DNA of 64,000 nucleotides from Mycolicibacterium cosmeticum. GTDB taxonomy: Bacteria > Actinomycetota > Actinomycetes > Mycobacteriales > Mycobacteriaceae. The notes below the pieces were generated by a model that saw nothing but the letters and a program-made list of their open reading frames with translations, had not been told where the DNA came from and searched no databases. Where the stretch lies: NCBI GenBank assembly GCA_016197365.1, contig JACPVS010000009.1, forward strand, positions 248,001 through 312,000, read 5' to 3'. Every line of letters starts with the position of its first letter. The stretch's first letter is position 1. Shown in pieces: positions 47,367 through 56,467 of this stretch. The translations under genes were made by a program, and so were the position numbers.

Positions 47367-48476
47367 TTACAGTTGCTGCTCAAGCAGCTTCGCAGCGTCG
47401 TGGTCAAGCGCCAGGTCGGCGTAGCACCGAGTCGCCATGGCTAACATCGCGTCTCCTCTCGCGGTCTGCTTGACCTGCGCGGCGAAGACAAGGGCCATGT
47501 AGAGGCCGTAGATGGACTGCGTGCGGTACTCCCGCCAGCAGTCATCCCAGGACCAATTCCCAATGCCTGCCGCGACGACCTGCGCGTGGTAGTCGGCGAT
47601 CAGGTCCTGTTCGTGGCGGCGACGTAGCTCGACGGGCAGGCATACACCTAAGTAATACGACGCATCGATGGTTGGTGGTCCCAGCTTCACCGTCTGCCAG
47701 TCGACGACCGTGATCCGCGGGCTGTCCGGTGTCGTCCCCAGGAGCATGTTGTCCAACCGGTAGTCCCCGTGCAGCACGACCCGGGGACCTTCCCAGCCGC
47801 GTACCCATTTCGGGGCTAGCGGGGCAATCCGTTCAATCAGTGAGACTTGCTCGCGCTCAAGGTGCTCCCCGAAACGTTCGAGAACGGCCGAGGCCTGCCC
47901 GGGCACTTCGTCGAACAATGCAATGGTTCGGTTGTGATTCAGCCACTGCTCGCCGACAAGGTCGGGGTCGTTCCAGCGTGGTGCCTGCAGCCCGACGAGT
48001 TCCTGCAGCGCCGCTGCCGCTTGGTCGACCGTGCCGGCCTTGAGTACGTCGCCAGGCTCGGATCGGTCCGAGAGATCGGCCAGGACGAGGGTGGTCCACC
48101 CGTGCTGCGCATCGAACGCGGCGTAGTCACAGCGAGGCAGAGCCATTTGGAGACTGGGTGCGATCTGCCGGTAGAACTGGACCTCGGCCTCGTAGGCGCC
48201 GACGCGCACCCCCAATGCGCGGCTACCCTCGTCGACGGAAGCGAGCTTGACGATCACAGAATGCGGAGCGTCCGGTTCGGGTGCGTCGTAGGAAAGGGTG
48301 GCGCGCAGCAACGAACCGAGCTGGCCGGTTCCGACCATATTGGTGTCAACAGATTCAACGGTGCTGTTAGTGATGCGTCTCGCGCTGCGCAGCATGTCGG
48401 TGAACCACGCGGGCGTCAGATCCTCAGGTGTGCAAGCGATGGTGGTCTCATGAGTTGTGTACGGGGTCGTTTTCAT
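47367..48476 (-). CDS. Aminoglycoside-phosphotransferase-like kinase (EcKinase/DUF1679 type)
   Basis: 369 residues from the ATG at 48476, with a purine-rich AGAGAGGA ahead. The N-lobe has TNMVGTGQLGSLLRATLSYD and a HSVIVKLAS lysine. The C-lobe has the kinase core VVLHGDYRLDNMLLG (Brenner-type HGDxxxxN) and the metal motif ITVVDWQTVKLGPP, followed by DASYYLGVCLPVELRRRHE. This subgroup differs from the second kinase at 62097 (HGDFRIDN, DWEMSTIGDPLAD), so the two are not simple duplicates. It stands first in the island after the att-like site. Substrate unknown: small alcohols or acyl-CoA alcohols are possible for this fold. Confidence 0.85.
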   Translation of the reverse strand: MKTTPYTTHETTIACTPEDLTPAWFTDMLRSARRITNSTVESVDTNMVGTGQLGSLLRATLSYDAPEPDAPHSVIVKLASVDEGSRALGVRVGAYEAEVQFYRQIAPSLQMALPRCDYAAFDAQHGWTTLVLADLSDRSEPGDVLKAGTVDQAAAALQELVGLQAPRWNDPDLVGEQWLNHNRTIALFDEVPGQASAVLERFGEHLEREQVSLIERIAPLAPKWVRGWEGPRVVLHGDYRLDNMLLGTTPDSPRITVVDWQTVKLGPPTIDASYYLGVCLPVELRRRHEQDLIADYHAQVVAAGIGNWSWDDCWREYRTQSIYGLYMALVFAAQVKQTARGDAMLAMATRCYADLALDHDAAKLLEQQL

Positions 48477-48899
48477 CGATGGGTCCTCTCTCTGTCGGGC
48501 GTGCATGGCTGATTTGAGCGTGCACAAAATGCGTGCACGGGTCGGTCCCGAGTTTGCGCGGGTGCGCCGCTCTCGTGTCGGGTGGTTCACCGGTGACGTC
48601 TCGAAGTTCCCGTCGAGAGTCGGCTATTGCGTCTGCGCTCACGCATGTGAGGCGCATCTCGATCGATTGCAGTTGCGAAGCAGCGTCGGCGTCCACCGAA
48701 AGCTCTTCCGGTGTCGACATATCGGCGCGGTCGGGTCAAGCAAACTACTGTTCGATTGACCAGATTTGCTCTCACCGTTTGCGGTGCGGCTGACCGTTCG
48801 ATCGATTTCGCGGCCGTTTTGAGATTCGGTTCACCCACATCACGCTGGGCTGAGGTTCATCTGACCGAACCGAGCTCGCCGATGGCGCCTTTGATCTGT
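48477..48899. other. Intergenic stretch with an inverted repeat above the kinase gene
   Basis: Roughly 420 bases without a gene I can support. An inverted repeat CGTGCAC-AAAATGC-GTGCACG (7+7 bases) at 48519-48539 lies 43 bases upstream of the kinase start and could be its operator. No terminator-like run is seen for the DUF7064/7065-type gene, which ends at 48900. Confidence 0.5.
48519..48539. promoter_or_regulatory. Inverted repeat upstream of the APH-like kinase
   Basis: CGTGCAC and GTGCACG are exact reverse complements separated by 7 bases (48519-48525 and 48533-48539). A third CGTGCA occurs at 48500-48505. Position and symmetry fit a repressor site for the minus-strand kinase gene; the regulator is unknown, as no regulator gene lies nearby. 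Confidence 0.4.
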
Positions 48900-49904
48900 T
48901 CACGAGGTGACCTTGGAGACCTGTTCGGTCCAGCTCTTGCCGCGCTGTGCCGTCAGTCCTTGCATGGACTGGGCTTCCTGCGATACGCCGTAACCGACCC
49001 GCCCGTCGGGCAGCGTCCATCGCATCATTGCGACGTAAACCAGAGCGCTGATGTAACAGACCCACGGTGCGCCAATTTCTGCGCTCCCATATAGATTCCA
49101 TACCTTGCCGCGAACGTCGGTGACCTCGAGTTCGTGTGCGACGGTGACCACGCCGGTACGGATAGTGCGCAGCTTGAGGGCAGTAAGGCCGTGAACTACG
49201 CCATCGTCGAGGACGTAGCCATGAGCAAGGGCATGTTGCTCGCCGACGGGCTTGCTGTAGTCGCACAGCACTATCCAGTGAAAGACGAGATCTTCCCCGA
49301 AATGGGCGTGCTGCCAACCGCTGTCGGCCAGGTGCGTTTCTGGGCGCGGCCCCCAGCTGTGGTCCATGGTCTCGATGCAATCGACCTCATACTCCTTGCC
49401 ACGCAGCTTGAGTGTGCCGGTAATACGACCGGTGAGGTCAAAATGCCCGTTGTAGGCGGTGCCGAGGCCGGAGCTCTCCGCTGCGGCCTTGGAGTCCGCA
49501 GTGGCCTTCGGGCTGTGCATCGGATCGCGAATGTCGAACGGTTCCATGAGCCCTTTGAAATCGACGTGGAGTTCAGTGTCATCGAAGCCGACGTAATCGA
49601 TACGGTAATCCCGGGGATTGGAACAGCGAATTCTCAGGCCCGTCGGAGTTGTCATGTCCGTCATGGTTTCCGGCGCGGGTAGGTGCTGGTGGTTGTCGTG
49701 GTACAGGCACTCGGCGCGGGTATCCGCTAAAGCGCCGAAAGCGGTGACGTCCGCTGACATCACGCCCAGGCCCTTTCGATACACCACATAGACCGAGACC
49801 ATCAGGCGCTCTTCCGGAATAGTGATGGCAAAGTAGGTGGTCTCCGCCCACAGGTAATCGGCGGTGGGTGGGATGTGGAAGTCGATATCCTTTTCGGTGA
49901 TCAA
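48900..49904 (-). CDS. DUF7064/DUF7065-type protein of unknown function
   Basis: 334 residues from the TTG at 49904, which has AAGGAAAAG upstream; a longer frame reaches an ATG at 50054 inside the neighbouring SDR gene and is less likely. The diagnostic segment is LKLRGKEYEVDCIETMDHSWGPRPE, with DHSWGPR typical of the beta-barrel DUF7064/7065 proteins often encoded in steroid, terpenoid and hydrocarbon catabolic clusters. Other features: HIPPTADYLWAETTYFAITIPEE and LYHDNHQHLP near the N-terminus. It shares direction with the SDR gene upstream (106-base gap). No enzyme activity can be named. Confidence 0.75.
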   Translation of the reverse strand: MITEKDIDFHIPPTADYLWAETTYFAITIPEERLMVSVYVVYRKGLGVMSADVTAFGALADTRAECLYHDNHQHLPAPETMTDMTTPTGLRIRCSNPRDYRIDYVGFDDTELHVDFKGLMEPFDIRDPMHSPKATADSKAAAESSGLGTAYNGHFDLTGRITGTLKLRGKEYEVDCIETMDHSWGPRPETHLADSGWQHAHFGEDLVFHWIVLCDYSKPVGEQHALAHGYVLDDGVVHGLTALKLRTIRTGVVTVAHELEVTDVRGKVWNLYGSAEIGAPWVCYISALVYVAMMRWTLPDGRVGYGVSQEAQSMQGLTAQRGKSWTEQVSKVTS

Positions 49905-50010
49905 AGTCGTCTTTTCCTTGATTTTGAGATGGCTCGGTAGTGAAACGAGCGCTGGGGCAATGCAATGGTGTTGGTGGTTGCCCTCAGTCGCCTTCGATGA
50001 CCTGAACTGC

Positions 50011-50787
50011 CTAACCCGCCAGGGGCGTGGCTTTTCCGAGGATGAGTCCGCCATCTACGGGAAGGCTGATGCCGGTTACAAAGCTTGCGGCGTCGCTCAG
50101 GAGAAACGACACTGCCGCAGAAATCTCACGTGTCTCGCCCATGCGGGGGATGGACTGGAATTTGACCGAGTCGTTGAGCGTATTTTTGAGGTCTTGGTTC
50201 GAGTCCATCGCTTCGCGCAGCATGGGCGTCTGGACGATCCCAGGGTGAAGCGCGTTCACTCGTATACCGAACTTGCCGTAGTCAATTGCAGCCGACATCG
50301 TCAGGCCATTGATTCCTGCCTTGGTGCTGCAGTACACCGACAGGTTTTCGTAACCGATGAGGCCGGCACCGGAACCGATGTTGACAATCGCACCCGCCCG
50401 CGCCTCGAGCATGTCTGGAGCTACCGCTTTGATGCCCAGGAATACGCCCTTCAGGTTGACGCCGACAACCCGGTCGAACTGGTCGACCGAGGTTTCGTGC
50501 AATGGTGCGGCGAATTCGACACCGGCATTGTTTACGAGCGACGTGATGGGCCCAAAGTGCGCGTGGACCTTGCCAATCGCGTCCGTCCAGGACTGCTCGG
50601 AGGTCACATCGAGATGGATGAAGCGTGCGCTGTCTCCGAGTTCTGAGGACACCGCCTGCCCTTCTTCCTCAAGAACGTCTGCGATGACGACGCGTGCACC
50701 GTCATCAACGAGCGTCCGCACGTGAGCAGCTCCCATGCCGCGCGCTCCGCCGGTAACTATGACGACTTTTCCTTCGAGATTGGCCAT
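50011..50787 (-). CDS. Short-chain dehydrogenase/reductase, hydroxysteroid-dehydrogenase-like
   Basis: 258 residues. Classical SDR: the nucleotide site VVIVTGGARGMGAAHVRTLVD, the acidic residue after strand 2 (VVIADVLEEEG, favouring NAD), LVNNAGVEF, the catalytic Ser in IVNIGSGAGLIG and YxxxK as YCSTKAG, then ALHPGIVQTPM. Resemblance to 3-alpha/20-beta-hydroxysteroid dehydrogenases is clear but does not prove a steroid substrate. With the DUF7064/7065-type gene after it and the lipase-family gene upstream, it looks part of a catabolic set. An inverted repeat at 50970-50984 lies 183 bases above the start. Confidence 0.92.
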   Translation of the reverse strand: MANLEGKVVIVTGGARGMGAAHVRTLVDDGARVVIADVLEEEGQAVSSELGDSARFIHLDVTSEQSWTDAIGKVHAHFGPITSLVNNAGVEFAAPLHETSVDQFDRVVGVNLKGVFLGIKAVAPDMLEARAGAIVNIGSGAGLIGYENLSVYCSTKAGINGLTMSAAIDYGKFGIRVNALHPGIVQTPMLREAMDSNQDLKNTLNDSVKFQSIPRMGETREISAAVSFLLSDAASFVTGISLPVDGGLILGKATPLAG

Positions 50788-50969
50788 TCTGATAGATCTC
50801 CGTTCGAGTTATTCGTTTCGGGCTTGACATTCGAGCGTGAAAACTCAGCGCGGTCGCGAACTTGGATTCTCAGAGCATCTCTAGTGCGATAAGGACGCAG
50901 CAGCACGGCACCGAGTGGGTGTCCCATGCCTGACCTGTTCGTGACCGTCATCACAGATTATCCTGAATG

Positions 50970-50984
50970 TGACTTATCAGTCAA
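50970..50984. promoter_or_regulatory. Inverted repeat TGACT-TATC-AGTCA above the SDR gene
   Basis: Perfect 5+5 repeat with a 4-base spacer (50970-50983, plus a trailing A). It has the same half-site as the palindrome at 53601-53612 and the spaced repeat at 53682-53700. It could be a site for one regulator of this island; the spacing differs between copies (0, 4 and 9), which weakens the idea. Confidence 0.35.
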
Positions 50985-51626
50985 CAAATTGCTCGAACGC
51001 CACCTCCAGACGAGCCAGTCCTCGGACCCGAGTGATTGTCTCCGCTGCATATTTCTCGGCCAGCCGCACTTGACTGAACCATCAATTTCCGATGCACTGA
51101 GCTAACGGAGGAAGCGGCAAGCACGCGGGAGACCGGGTTGACCACTTGGCCCGGAGCCTTCACGCCCGTCAAGTCGCCGAGGCAGGTGCGATGGACCTTG
51201 GGCCTGCCGGCTTGAGTGAAGCGGCCAGAAGCTCTGTGCGCCGGTATAATTCGGTCAGTTCCGAGGCGATTGGTGACGGGGGCAACTATGCCGGCTCGTC
51301 TTTGAGACCCGACGAAGATGTGAAGAGCTCTTCGTCGGTCAGCTTCCCGGTCGCCAGGTGCTAGTCCTGCCTGACCGCAACGGCCTACCCGTCGGCGCGC
51401 ACCCGGCAATCCGCCCGAGACGAGTGCTAACTCGTTAGAGACAGCAAACATCCGTGTCCGGGGTGACGCGAGGGTAGGCCAGACAGCCAACTCGTTGCGC
51501 TGCGCCGGCTGACAGCCGAAACGCTTGTATCAGACGTATGTCACTCACGTCGATGTCGGCACCTCGCCGTTCCGTGAGCGGCGTGCGGATCCCTTGATCA
51601 CGAAATCGCCTGTGCCATAGGGCCCG

Positions 51627-51667
51627 ACGCTGCCGGACGTGCCAGTACATAGCAAGTCCGGCAGCGT
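51627..51667 (-). terminator. Strong hairpin after the lipase-family gene
   Basis: ACGCTGCCGGAC (51627-51638) and GTCCGGCAGCGT (51656-51667) are perfect 12-base complements with a 17-base loop, starting 10 bases after the minus-strand stop at 51677. There is no T-run, as is common for mycobacterial terminators. Likely the 3' end of the lipase-family transcript. Confidence 0.65.
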
Positions 51668-51676
51668 GCGAGGGGA

Positions 51677-52975
51677 TCATATATCGCGACAGTTCGATTC
51701 CGCGGGAACGCCGTTGAAGCGGTCAGTGATCCACGCCATGGTCCGCTCACCATCGACGAACGCTCCGAGTAGCGCGTTGACATCCAGCTTGTTCAGGAAT
51801 GGAGGCTGCTCGTTGGTCCACAAGGTGACGTCAGCACCCATGTTGCACCAGTCGCGCGCCGTGTCACGCACGGCCAGGTACGGTCCGAAGGAATCCCAGC
51901 GATTGTGCGAAAGATAAATAGGACCAGTGGGTTTGATGTTGCCAAGGCGTTGATTGGCCAACAATGTCTTGAACGGGTCGACTTGGACCGCTGCAAAGAT
52001 GTCGGTGTTGAACCAGAACTGTATATGACGGAACGCGTAGTCGATACCGGTCTGCAGCATGCACTGCCGACCCGTGTTCTCATACATTTCTAGACCACGC
52101 GGGGTCAGCACCCCGCGCACGGCCTGCTCGGTCTCTGGATAGGACGCGGTGATTCCCCGCAGCACCCACCCGAGCGCGCCCGCGAGGAAGTTGCCGTCGA
52201 TCGGTCCCAGGACCTGCGCCAGGTCGGTAGGCGCACCACTGGCGTACGTGCCAACAACATCGAGCTCCGGTGCATAGCTGCTCGCCAGCTCAGCGGCAGA
52301 CAGTGCTGCCTGCCCGCCAGATAGCCATCCCCAGAACGCCACTGGGCCCTGTGGGTCAAGAGAAGTACCGGGCAACTTCATTGCGGCCCGCGCCGCATCA
52401 AGCAAGGCCGTGCCTGCTGCGACTCGATTCAGAAATTGCGGGCTTTCCGGGACATGGACGCCCAGTCCCACTCCGTCGGTCACCACGATCGCAAATCCGC
52501 GAGCCAGCAGGGTGGCAACGAAACCTTCCTCGAGGTTGAACATCAAGTCGAACCCAGTGTCCAGCGAGGCATGAATACCCTGATTGAACAGTCGCGACGG
52601 AGCACACTGCTCACCCATCCCGTACGGGGCTGTCGCATACGCGAGCAAAGGCCGCGGCCCGTTTCCAGGCCAAGGCACATCCGGCTCGATGTAGGTTCCA
52701 GTGACAGCGACCGGCTTGCCCTGAGCATCGGTGCTGCGATACATGATTCGCGTACCTGTGCCCACAAACGCACCCAGTTGCCCGGATGGCTCCAAGACCA
52801 ACCGTGACGGCTCCGTCCGAATGAGGTCACCGGGCGCCCCTTCTGGCAAAGGGATCGGCGGGGTATAAAACGGCCAATAATGTGACTCGTCGGCATGAGC
52901 AGTGGGTACACCCACTGCGACCGAGACAGTCGCCCCCACCAGCAGAGTTAAAGCTGCGACGAAGATTTTCCGCAT
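51677..52975 (-). CDS. Secretory-lipase-family (LIP) protein with altered catalytic residues
   Basis: 432 residues from the ATG at 52975, where a signal peptide begins (RKIFVAALTLLVGATVSVAVGVPTAHA); in-frame starts at 53047 and 53095 would bury it. Family features: RIMYRSTDAQGKPVAVTGTYIEP, LLAYATAPYGMGEQCAPS, FAIVVTDGVGLG, SPQFLNRVAAGTALLDAARAA. Instead of the usual nucleophile elbow GYSQGG it has GWLSGG, with Leu218 at the serine position and Ser219 one place on. The His segment expected before the C-terminal DRFxGxPAxSNC (here DRFNGVPAESNC) shows no His. It may be inactive or have changed function. Exported. Confidence 0.85.
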   Translation of the reverse strand: MRKIFVAALTLLVGATVSVAVGVPTAHADESHYWPFYTPPIPLPEGAPGDLIRTEPSRLVLEPSGQLGAFVGTGTRIMYRSTDAQGKPVAVTGTYIEPDVPWPGNGPRPLLAYATAPYGMGEQCAPSRLFNQGIHASLDTGFDLMFNLEEGFVATLLARGFAIVVTDGVGLGVHVPESPQFLNRVAAGTALLDAARAAMKLPGTSLDPQGPVAFWGWLSGGQAALSAAELASSYAPELDVVGTYASGAPTDLAQVLGPIDGNFLAGALGWVLRGITASYPETEQAVRGVLTPRGLEMYENTGRQCMLQTGIDYAFRHIQFWFNTDIFAAVQVDPFKTLLANQRLGNIKPTGPIYLSHNRWDSFGPYLAVRDTARDWCNMGADVTLWTNEQPPFLNKLDVNALLGAFVDGERTMAWITDRFNGVPAESNCRDI

Positions 52976-54564
52976 CAGTCGGACCGTGTACGGCAGGTTC
53001 GATAGGCGATCGAGCGATCCCGCTGAAAGAGTTGTGCGAGTGCGCATTCGCGTTCTCTCACTGGTCGCGCTCTGCCTGTGGACCGCTAGGGGCATTTCAA
53101 CTTCCTTTGCATAACAACGTCGAGCAGCGGACGCTGCCGGACGGTGAGCTCAGCGCCAGGTTTTCTGGCTTTGGTGGACAAGATCCTCGACAGAGAGACG
53201 CGGATACCGCTGATGGCGAGTCAGAGAACGGACAGGCGAAGTGCCCAACTCGTGTACCGATGCAACTCGCTCGCGCGAGCCGGTGAGCAACCGTCGAGTC
53301 TTAAGTACTGGTGTGCACTGGGCAGAGGACAGTGGGGTGCGGAGAACCTGCACACCGCCAATGGTCCGGGTGGCAAGAACGAAAGGCCCGCTACCACGAC
53401 ACAGGTGCACACGTTCAAACCCGCTTGATATCAACCCATCTGGCGATCTGCGTTAGCACACCCAAGCGGACCGGCGCCACCGTTTCACCTCCTTGACTGT
53501 CGAGAGTGCGGGTTGCGGGGTCCCCCCAGCGTCGGCAAAGAGCACCGTGGGGTGCGACTCATCACCATCGTGTAACGATGTGATCGTAACCACATGTTGA
53601 TTGACTAGTCAACTCTGGTCCAGCAGATTCGACACGTGCTCGCCGAGACACTGTACAAATAAGGCATTTCAGCGCATTTATTGACTTGATACTTCAGTCA
53701 GAAATACTGTTGAGGGGGCGCAGGGCGTCGTCGACCGAGCACCGGAGTCAGCGCCAGTTTGCGCGCATCGCACCCCCACCCCGATGGGAGACGCGTTGGA
53801 ATCAACCTTCTTAAGTCCCCAGGAGACTGAGCATCGCGATCACGATTCCGGCTGACCGCGAAACTCAACCACGCGGAGACTCTGTGAAAGGGCACGGAGG
53901 CCCGAGTCGATGAAAGTGGTCGAAAGGTGAGCTTGCTGAACACCGCGCGGTATACGGTGGCCCGTACATCGATCGTCTTTGGTCACCGTGGTGTGGCGAT
54001 ACCGAAGATCGCGGTGCGCAGTCGCCAGAATGCCAATACAGGTATGCGCTTCGCCGGGTCGGCGACATTGATCGCCCTGCGCGACACCCTGGCGCTCAAC
54101 AGGATCCCGATCGGTGTGCGCTTGTTGCGTGTGAGTGTTGCTGGCTCTCGGTCGAAACGGACGAGGAGAACGACGATGCGCCGTTGGATGGGGTCATTGA
54201 ATAGTGCTGGCCATGACGCCAACGCATTGACCGGGTGGGCGGCCGCCTCCCAGATCAACGTCGCCACCAAACTCCTGAAGCGCAAGGCGGGAAACATTGT
54301 CGGTTCGTTGCCGGCGACACTCACTGGGTGGGCTCCCTCCAGCGGCTCGCTGAAAGCATCCCCAAGCCCACAGAAGACGATTCCAGATCGTATCGAAAAG
54401 AAACGGGGTTTCAACCGTGGTCTGGACGCCCGTCCTCGATGCCGGCCGGCTGCGGTCAGCGCGAGTTCTGACTCCATCAGGAAGATCTCGCATACTAGGC
54501 GTCGAATACCCGCTGTTCGGGCTGACATCAAAGCTTCTCGGCGGCGCCGAGAGTTCATTAGGTC
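52976..54564. other. 1.6-kb region without recognisable genes
   Basis: The largest gene-poor stretch of the window. Several frames are open for 200-650 bases, but none shows a signal peptide, known motif or the strong third-position G/C of its neighbours. It holds a perfect palindrome TTGACTAGTCAA at 53601-53612 and the related spaced repeat TGACT-N9-AGTCA at 53682-53700, so a promoter region of a lost or very short gene is plausible. Base composition looks lower in G+C than the flanks. Confidence 0.5.
53601..53612. promoter_or_regulatory. Perfect 12-base palindrome TTGACTAGTCAA
   Basis: A fully symmetric site in a gene-poor region, with GTTGA and TCAAC arms extending the symmetry (GTTGA at 53596-53600 region and TCAAC at 53609-53613). 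A related repeat is 70 bases to the right and another at 50970. No neighbouring regulator can be assigned. Confidence 0.4.
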
Positions 54565-54930
54565 ATGTCGTTGAAGCCCTTAAACCCGCCTAGGCACGAT
54601 TCGTCCGCATCCGGTAACGATCTTGGAGCGCGCGCCCCCGCGGATCAGTTCGCACTTCCGTATTCGCCGGGCGAAGTCACTCAACCTCATGCGGCGCCCA
54701 CCCTCAACGTTGACGAGCAGATGGTGACCTTCGCGTACCGATGGATGCCCTTCGGTGGGAGCGCCGACGAGGAAGTCTTCACCAGCTTCGGGCTGACGCC
54801 AGTCCAGTTCTACATGCGCGTCCGCGAGATACTCTTGAAGTGCGATGTGCCAGAGGAGTTCCGGCCAATTCACTACGGCTTTCTCAGCTATTGCGATCAA
54901 CGGGTTCGCGACTACACGCGCAAACGATGA
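54565..54930 (+). CDS. Small DUF3263-like protein
   Basis: 121 residues; no clear ribosome-binding site before the ATG at 54565, so the true start may be an internal one. The C-terminal 70 residues (VDEQMVTFAYRWMPFGGSADEEVFTSFGLTPVQFYMRVREIL in outline) follow the DUF3263 pattern of an F-x-R-x-W helix, a short loop, then FGLTPxQFYxRVxxIL, a small helix-turn-helix-like unit seen in actinobacterial regulators and phage-related genes. The N-terminal 50 residues are unstructured. It stands alone in front of the thiolase gene (convergent, about 190 bases). Family call moderate, function unknown. Confidence 0.6.
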   Translation: MSLKPLNPPRHDSSASGNDLGARAPADQFALPYSPGEVTQPHAAPTLNVDEQMVTFAYRWMPFGGSADEEVFTSFGLTPVQFYMRVREILLKCDVPEEFRPIHYGFLSYCDQRVRDYTRKR

Positions 54931-55052
54931 CGAGGGGGCGAGTAGTCCGGATGGCGTGCGCCGGAGAGAGCAAGGCTGCAGGCGCAGGCTTCTTCAACGC
55001 GGCACGCGGAGTCAGTCGATTTGCCGCGCGGCGCCTTGCTCAACGCCGAGCG

Positions 55053-55099
55053 CCCTCTGCGCCGAACGCGGGGCGGCTGCTTGAGCAGAGCGCAGAGGG
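55053..55099. terminator. Hairpin near the end of the thiolase gene
   Basis: CCCTCTGCGC (55053-55062) and GCGCAGAGGG (55090-55099) are perfect 10-base complements with a 27-base loop. It lies 20 bases beyond the thiolase stop (55120, minus strand) and 120 bases after the DUF3263-like gene, so it could end either transcript or both. Confidence 0.45.
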
Positions 55100-55119
55100 T
55101 GTGGTTCGACGCGCGGGAC

Positions 55120-56337
55120 TTAACCCAAGCGCTCCACGACCATTGCCATGCCCTGGCCGCCACCGACACACATCGACTCGATGCCGAACGTCTTGTCGTG
55201 GGTGGCCAGGTTGTTCAGCAGCGTCGCGGTGATGCGGGCACCGGTCATACCGAACGGGTGCCCCAGCGCGATCGCACCGCCGGAGACGTTCAGCTTGTCC
55301 TCGTCGATGCCGAGCTCGCGCGCGGAGCCGATCACCTGGACGGCGAAGGCCTCGTTGATCTCGACCAGGTCGATATCGGAGATCGTCTTGCCGGCCTTGC
55401 CCAGAGCCTTGCGGATGGCCTCGATCGGGCCCAGCCCCATGATCTCCGGGGACAGCCCGGACACGCCGGTGGAGACGATGCGCGCCAGCGGGGTCAGGCC
55501 CAGCTCCTTGGCCTTGGTGTCGCTCATGATGACGACGGCGGCAGCACCGTCGTTCAGCGGACACGCGTTGCCGGCGGTGATCGTGCCGTTCGGGCGGAAC
55601 ACCGGCTTGAGCTGGCTGATCTTCTCGTAGGAGGTGCCCGCGCGCGGGCCGTCATCGGTGGACACGACGGTGCCGTCGGGCAGCGTCACCGGCGAGATCT
55701 CGCGCTCGAAGAACCCGCTCTTGATGGCTTCCTCGGCCCGGTTCTGCGACCGCACCCCCCAGCGGTCCTGGTCTTCGCGGCTGATGCCGGTGTAGGTGGC
55801 GACGTTCTCGGCGGTCTGGCCCATGGCGATGTAGACATCGGGAATGAGGCCGTCCTCGCGCGGGTCATGCCACGGGATGTCGCCCTCGGCCTGCGTGACG
55901 GTGCGCGCCTGAGCCTCCTCGAACAGGGCGTTCTTGCTGTTGGGCGCACCGTCGGCGGCACCGACGCCGAAGCGCGACACCGTCTCGACACCGGCGGAGA
56001 TGAACACATCACCCTCGCCGGCCTTGATGGCGTGGAAGGCCATCCGGGTGGTCTGCAGCGACGACGAGCAGTACCGGTTGACGGTGGTGCCGGGCAGGAA
56101 GTCGTAGCCGAGCTCGACGGCCACCGCACGGGCGATGTTGTAGCCGGCCTCACCAGCGGGCTGGGCGCAGCCCATCATCAGGTCGTCGATATCGCGGGGA
56201 TCCAGCGAGGGCACCTTGTCCAACACCGCGCGCACCATCTGGGCAGCCAGGTCGTCGGGACGCATGGTGGCCAGCGATCCCTTGACGGCGCGTCCGATGG
56301 GGGAGCGGGCGGTGGCGACGATGACGGCTTCGGGCAT
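55120..56337 (-). CDS. Acetyl-CoA acyltransferase (thiolase)
   Basis: 405 residues from the ATG at 56337. It cleaves 3-ketoacyl-CoA with CoA, the last step of beta-oxidation, or condenses acyl-CoAs. All thiolase residues are present: nucleophile Cys90 in NRYCSSSLQTTRMAFHAI, the His of GGAIALGHPFGMTGAR, the second Cys in ESMCVGGGQGMAMV, plus NEAFAVQ. It resembles the FadA/FadA5-like degradative group. The acyl-CoA dehydrogenase gene starts 130 bases upstream in the same direction and both probably serve the same pathway. Confidence 0.95.
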   Translation of the reverse strand: MPEAVIVATARSPIGRAVKGSLATMRPDDLAAQMVRAVLDKVPSLDPRDIDDLMMGCAQPAGEAGYNIARAVAVELGYDFLPGTTVNRYCSSSLQTTRMAFHAIKAGEGDVFISAGVETVSRFGVGAADGAPNSKNALFEEAQARTVTQAEGDIPWHDPREDGLIPDVYIAMGQTAENVATYTGISREDQDRWGVRSQNRAEEAIKSGFFEREISPVTLPDGTVVSTDDGPRAGTSYEKISQLKPVFRPNGTITAGNACPLNDGAAAVVIMSDTKAKELGLTPLARIVSTGVSGLSPEIMGLGPIEAIRKALGKAGKTISDIDLVEINEAFAVQVIGSARELGIDEDKLNVSGGAIALGHPFGMTGARITATLLNNLATHDKTFGIESMCVGGGQGMAMVVERLG

Positions 56338-56467
56338 GACGTTCCTTTCATTGATTACAGATTTCAAGTAGTCACTCAGCGCCGTGGGAGCGCTGACATC
56401 GGCAGATCCGCATAAATCGGAAGTCCGGCAAGGTGGGAGCGGACGCTACGGCAGCGCAGGCTTCGCG

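Larger units (their letters stand above)
50788..51676. other. Gene-free region of about 0.9 kb between the SDR and the lipase-family gene
   Basis: I can support no gene here. On the minus strand a short frame (about 51080-50972) ends in AEKYAAETITRVRGLARLEVAFEQ, an amphipathic helix that may be the tail of a lost gene. The left part holds the inverted repeat at 50970-50984, the right edge the hairpin at 51627-51667. Confidence 0.4.

Noticed and set aside
50981..51490. Open minus-strand frame of about 170 codons in the gap before the lipase-family gene
   Set aside because: No family motif, no ribosome-binding site and poor codon bias.
53927..54574. Overlapping frames of 190-215 codons on both strands in the 1.6-kb gap
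   Set aside because: Neither frame shows a motif or codon bias of a real gene; they contradict each other.
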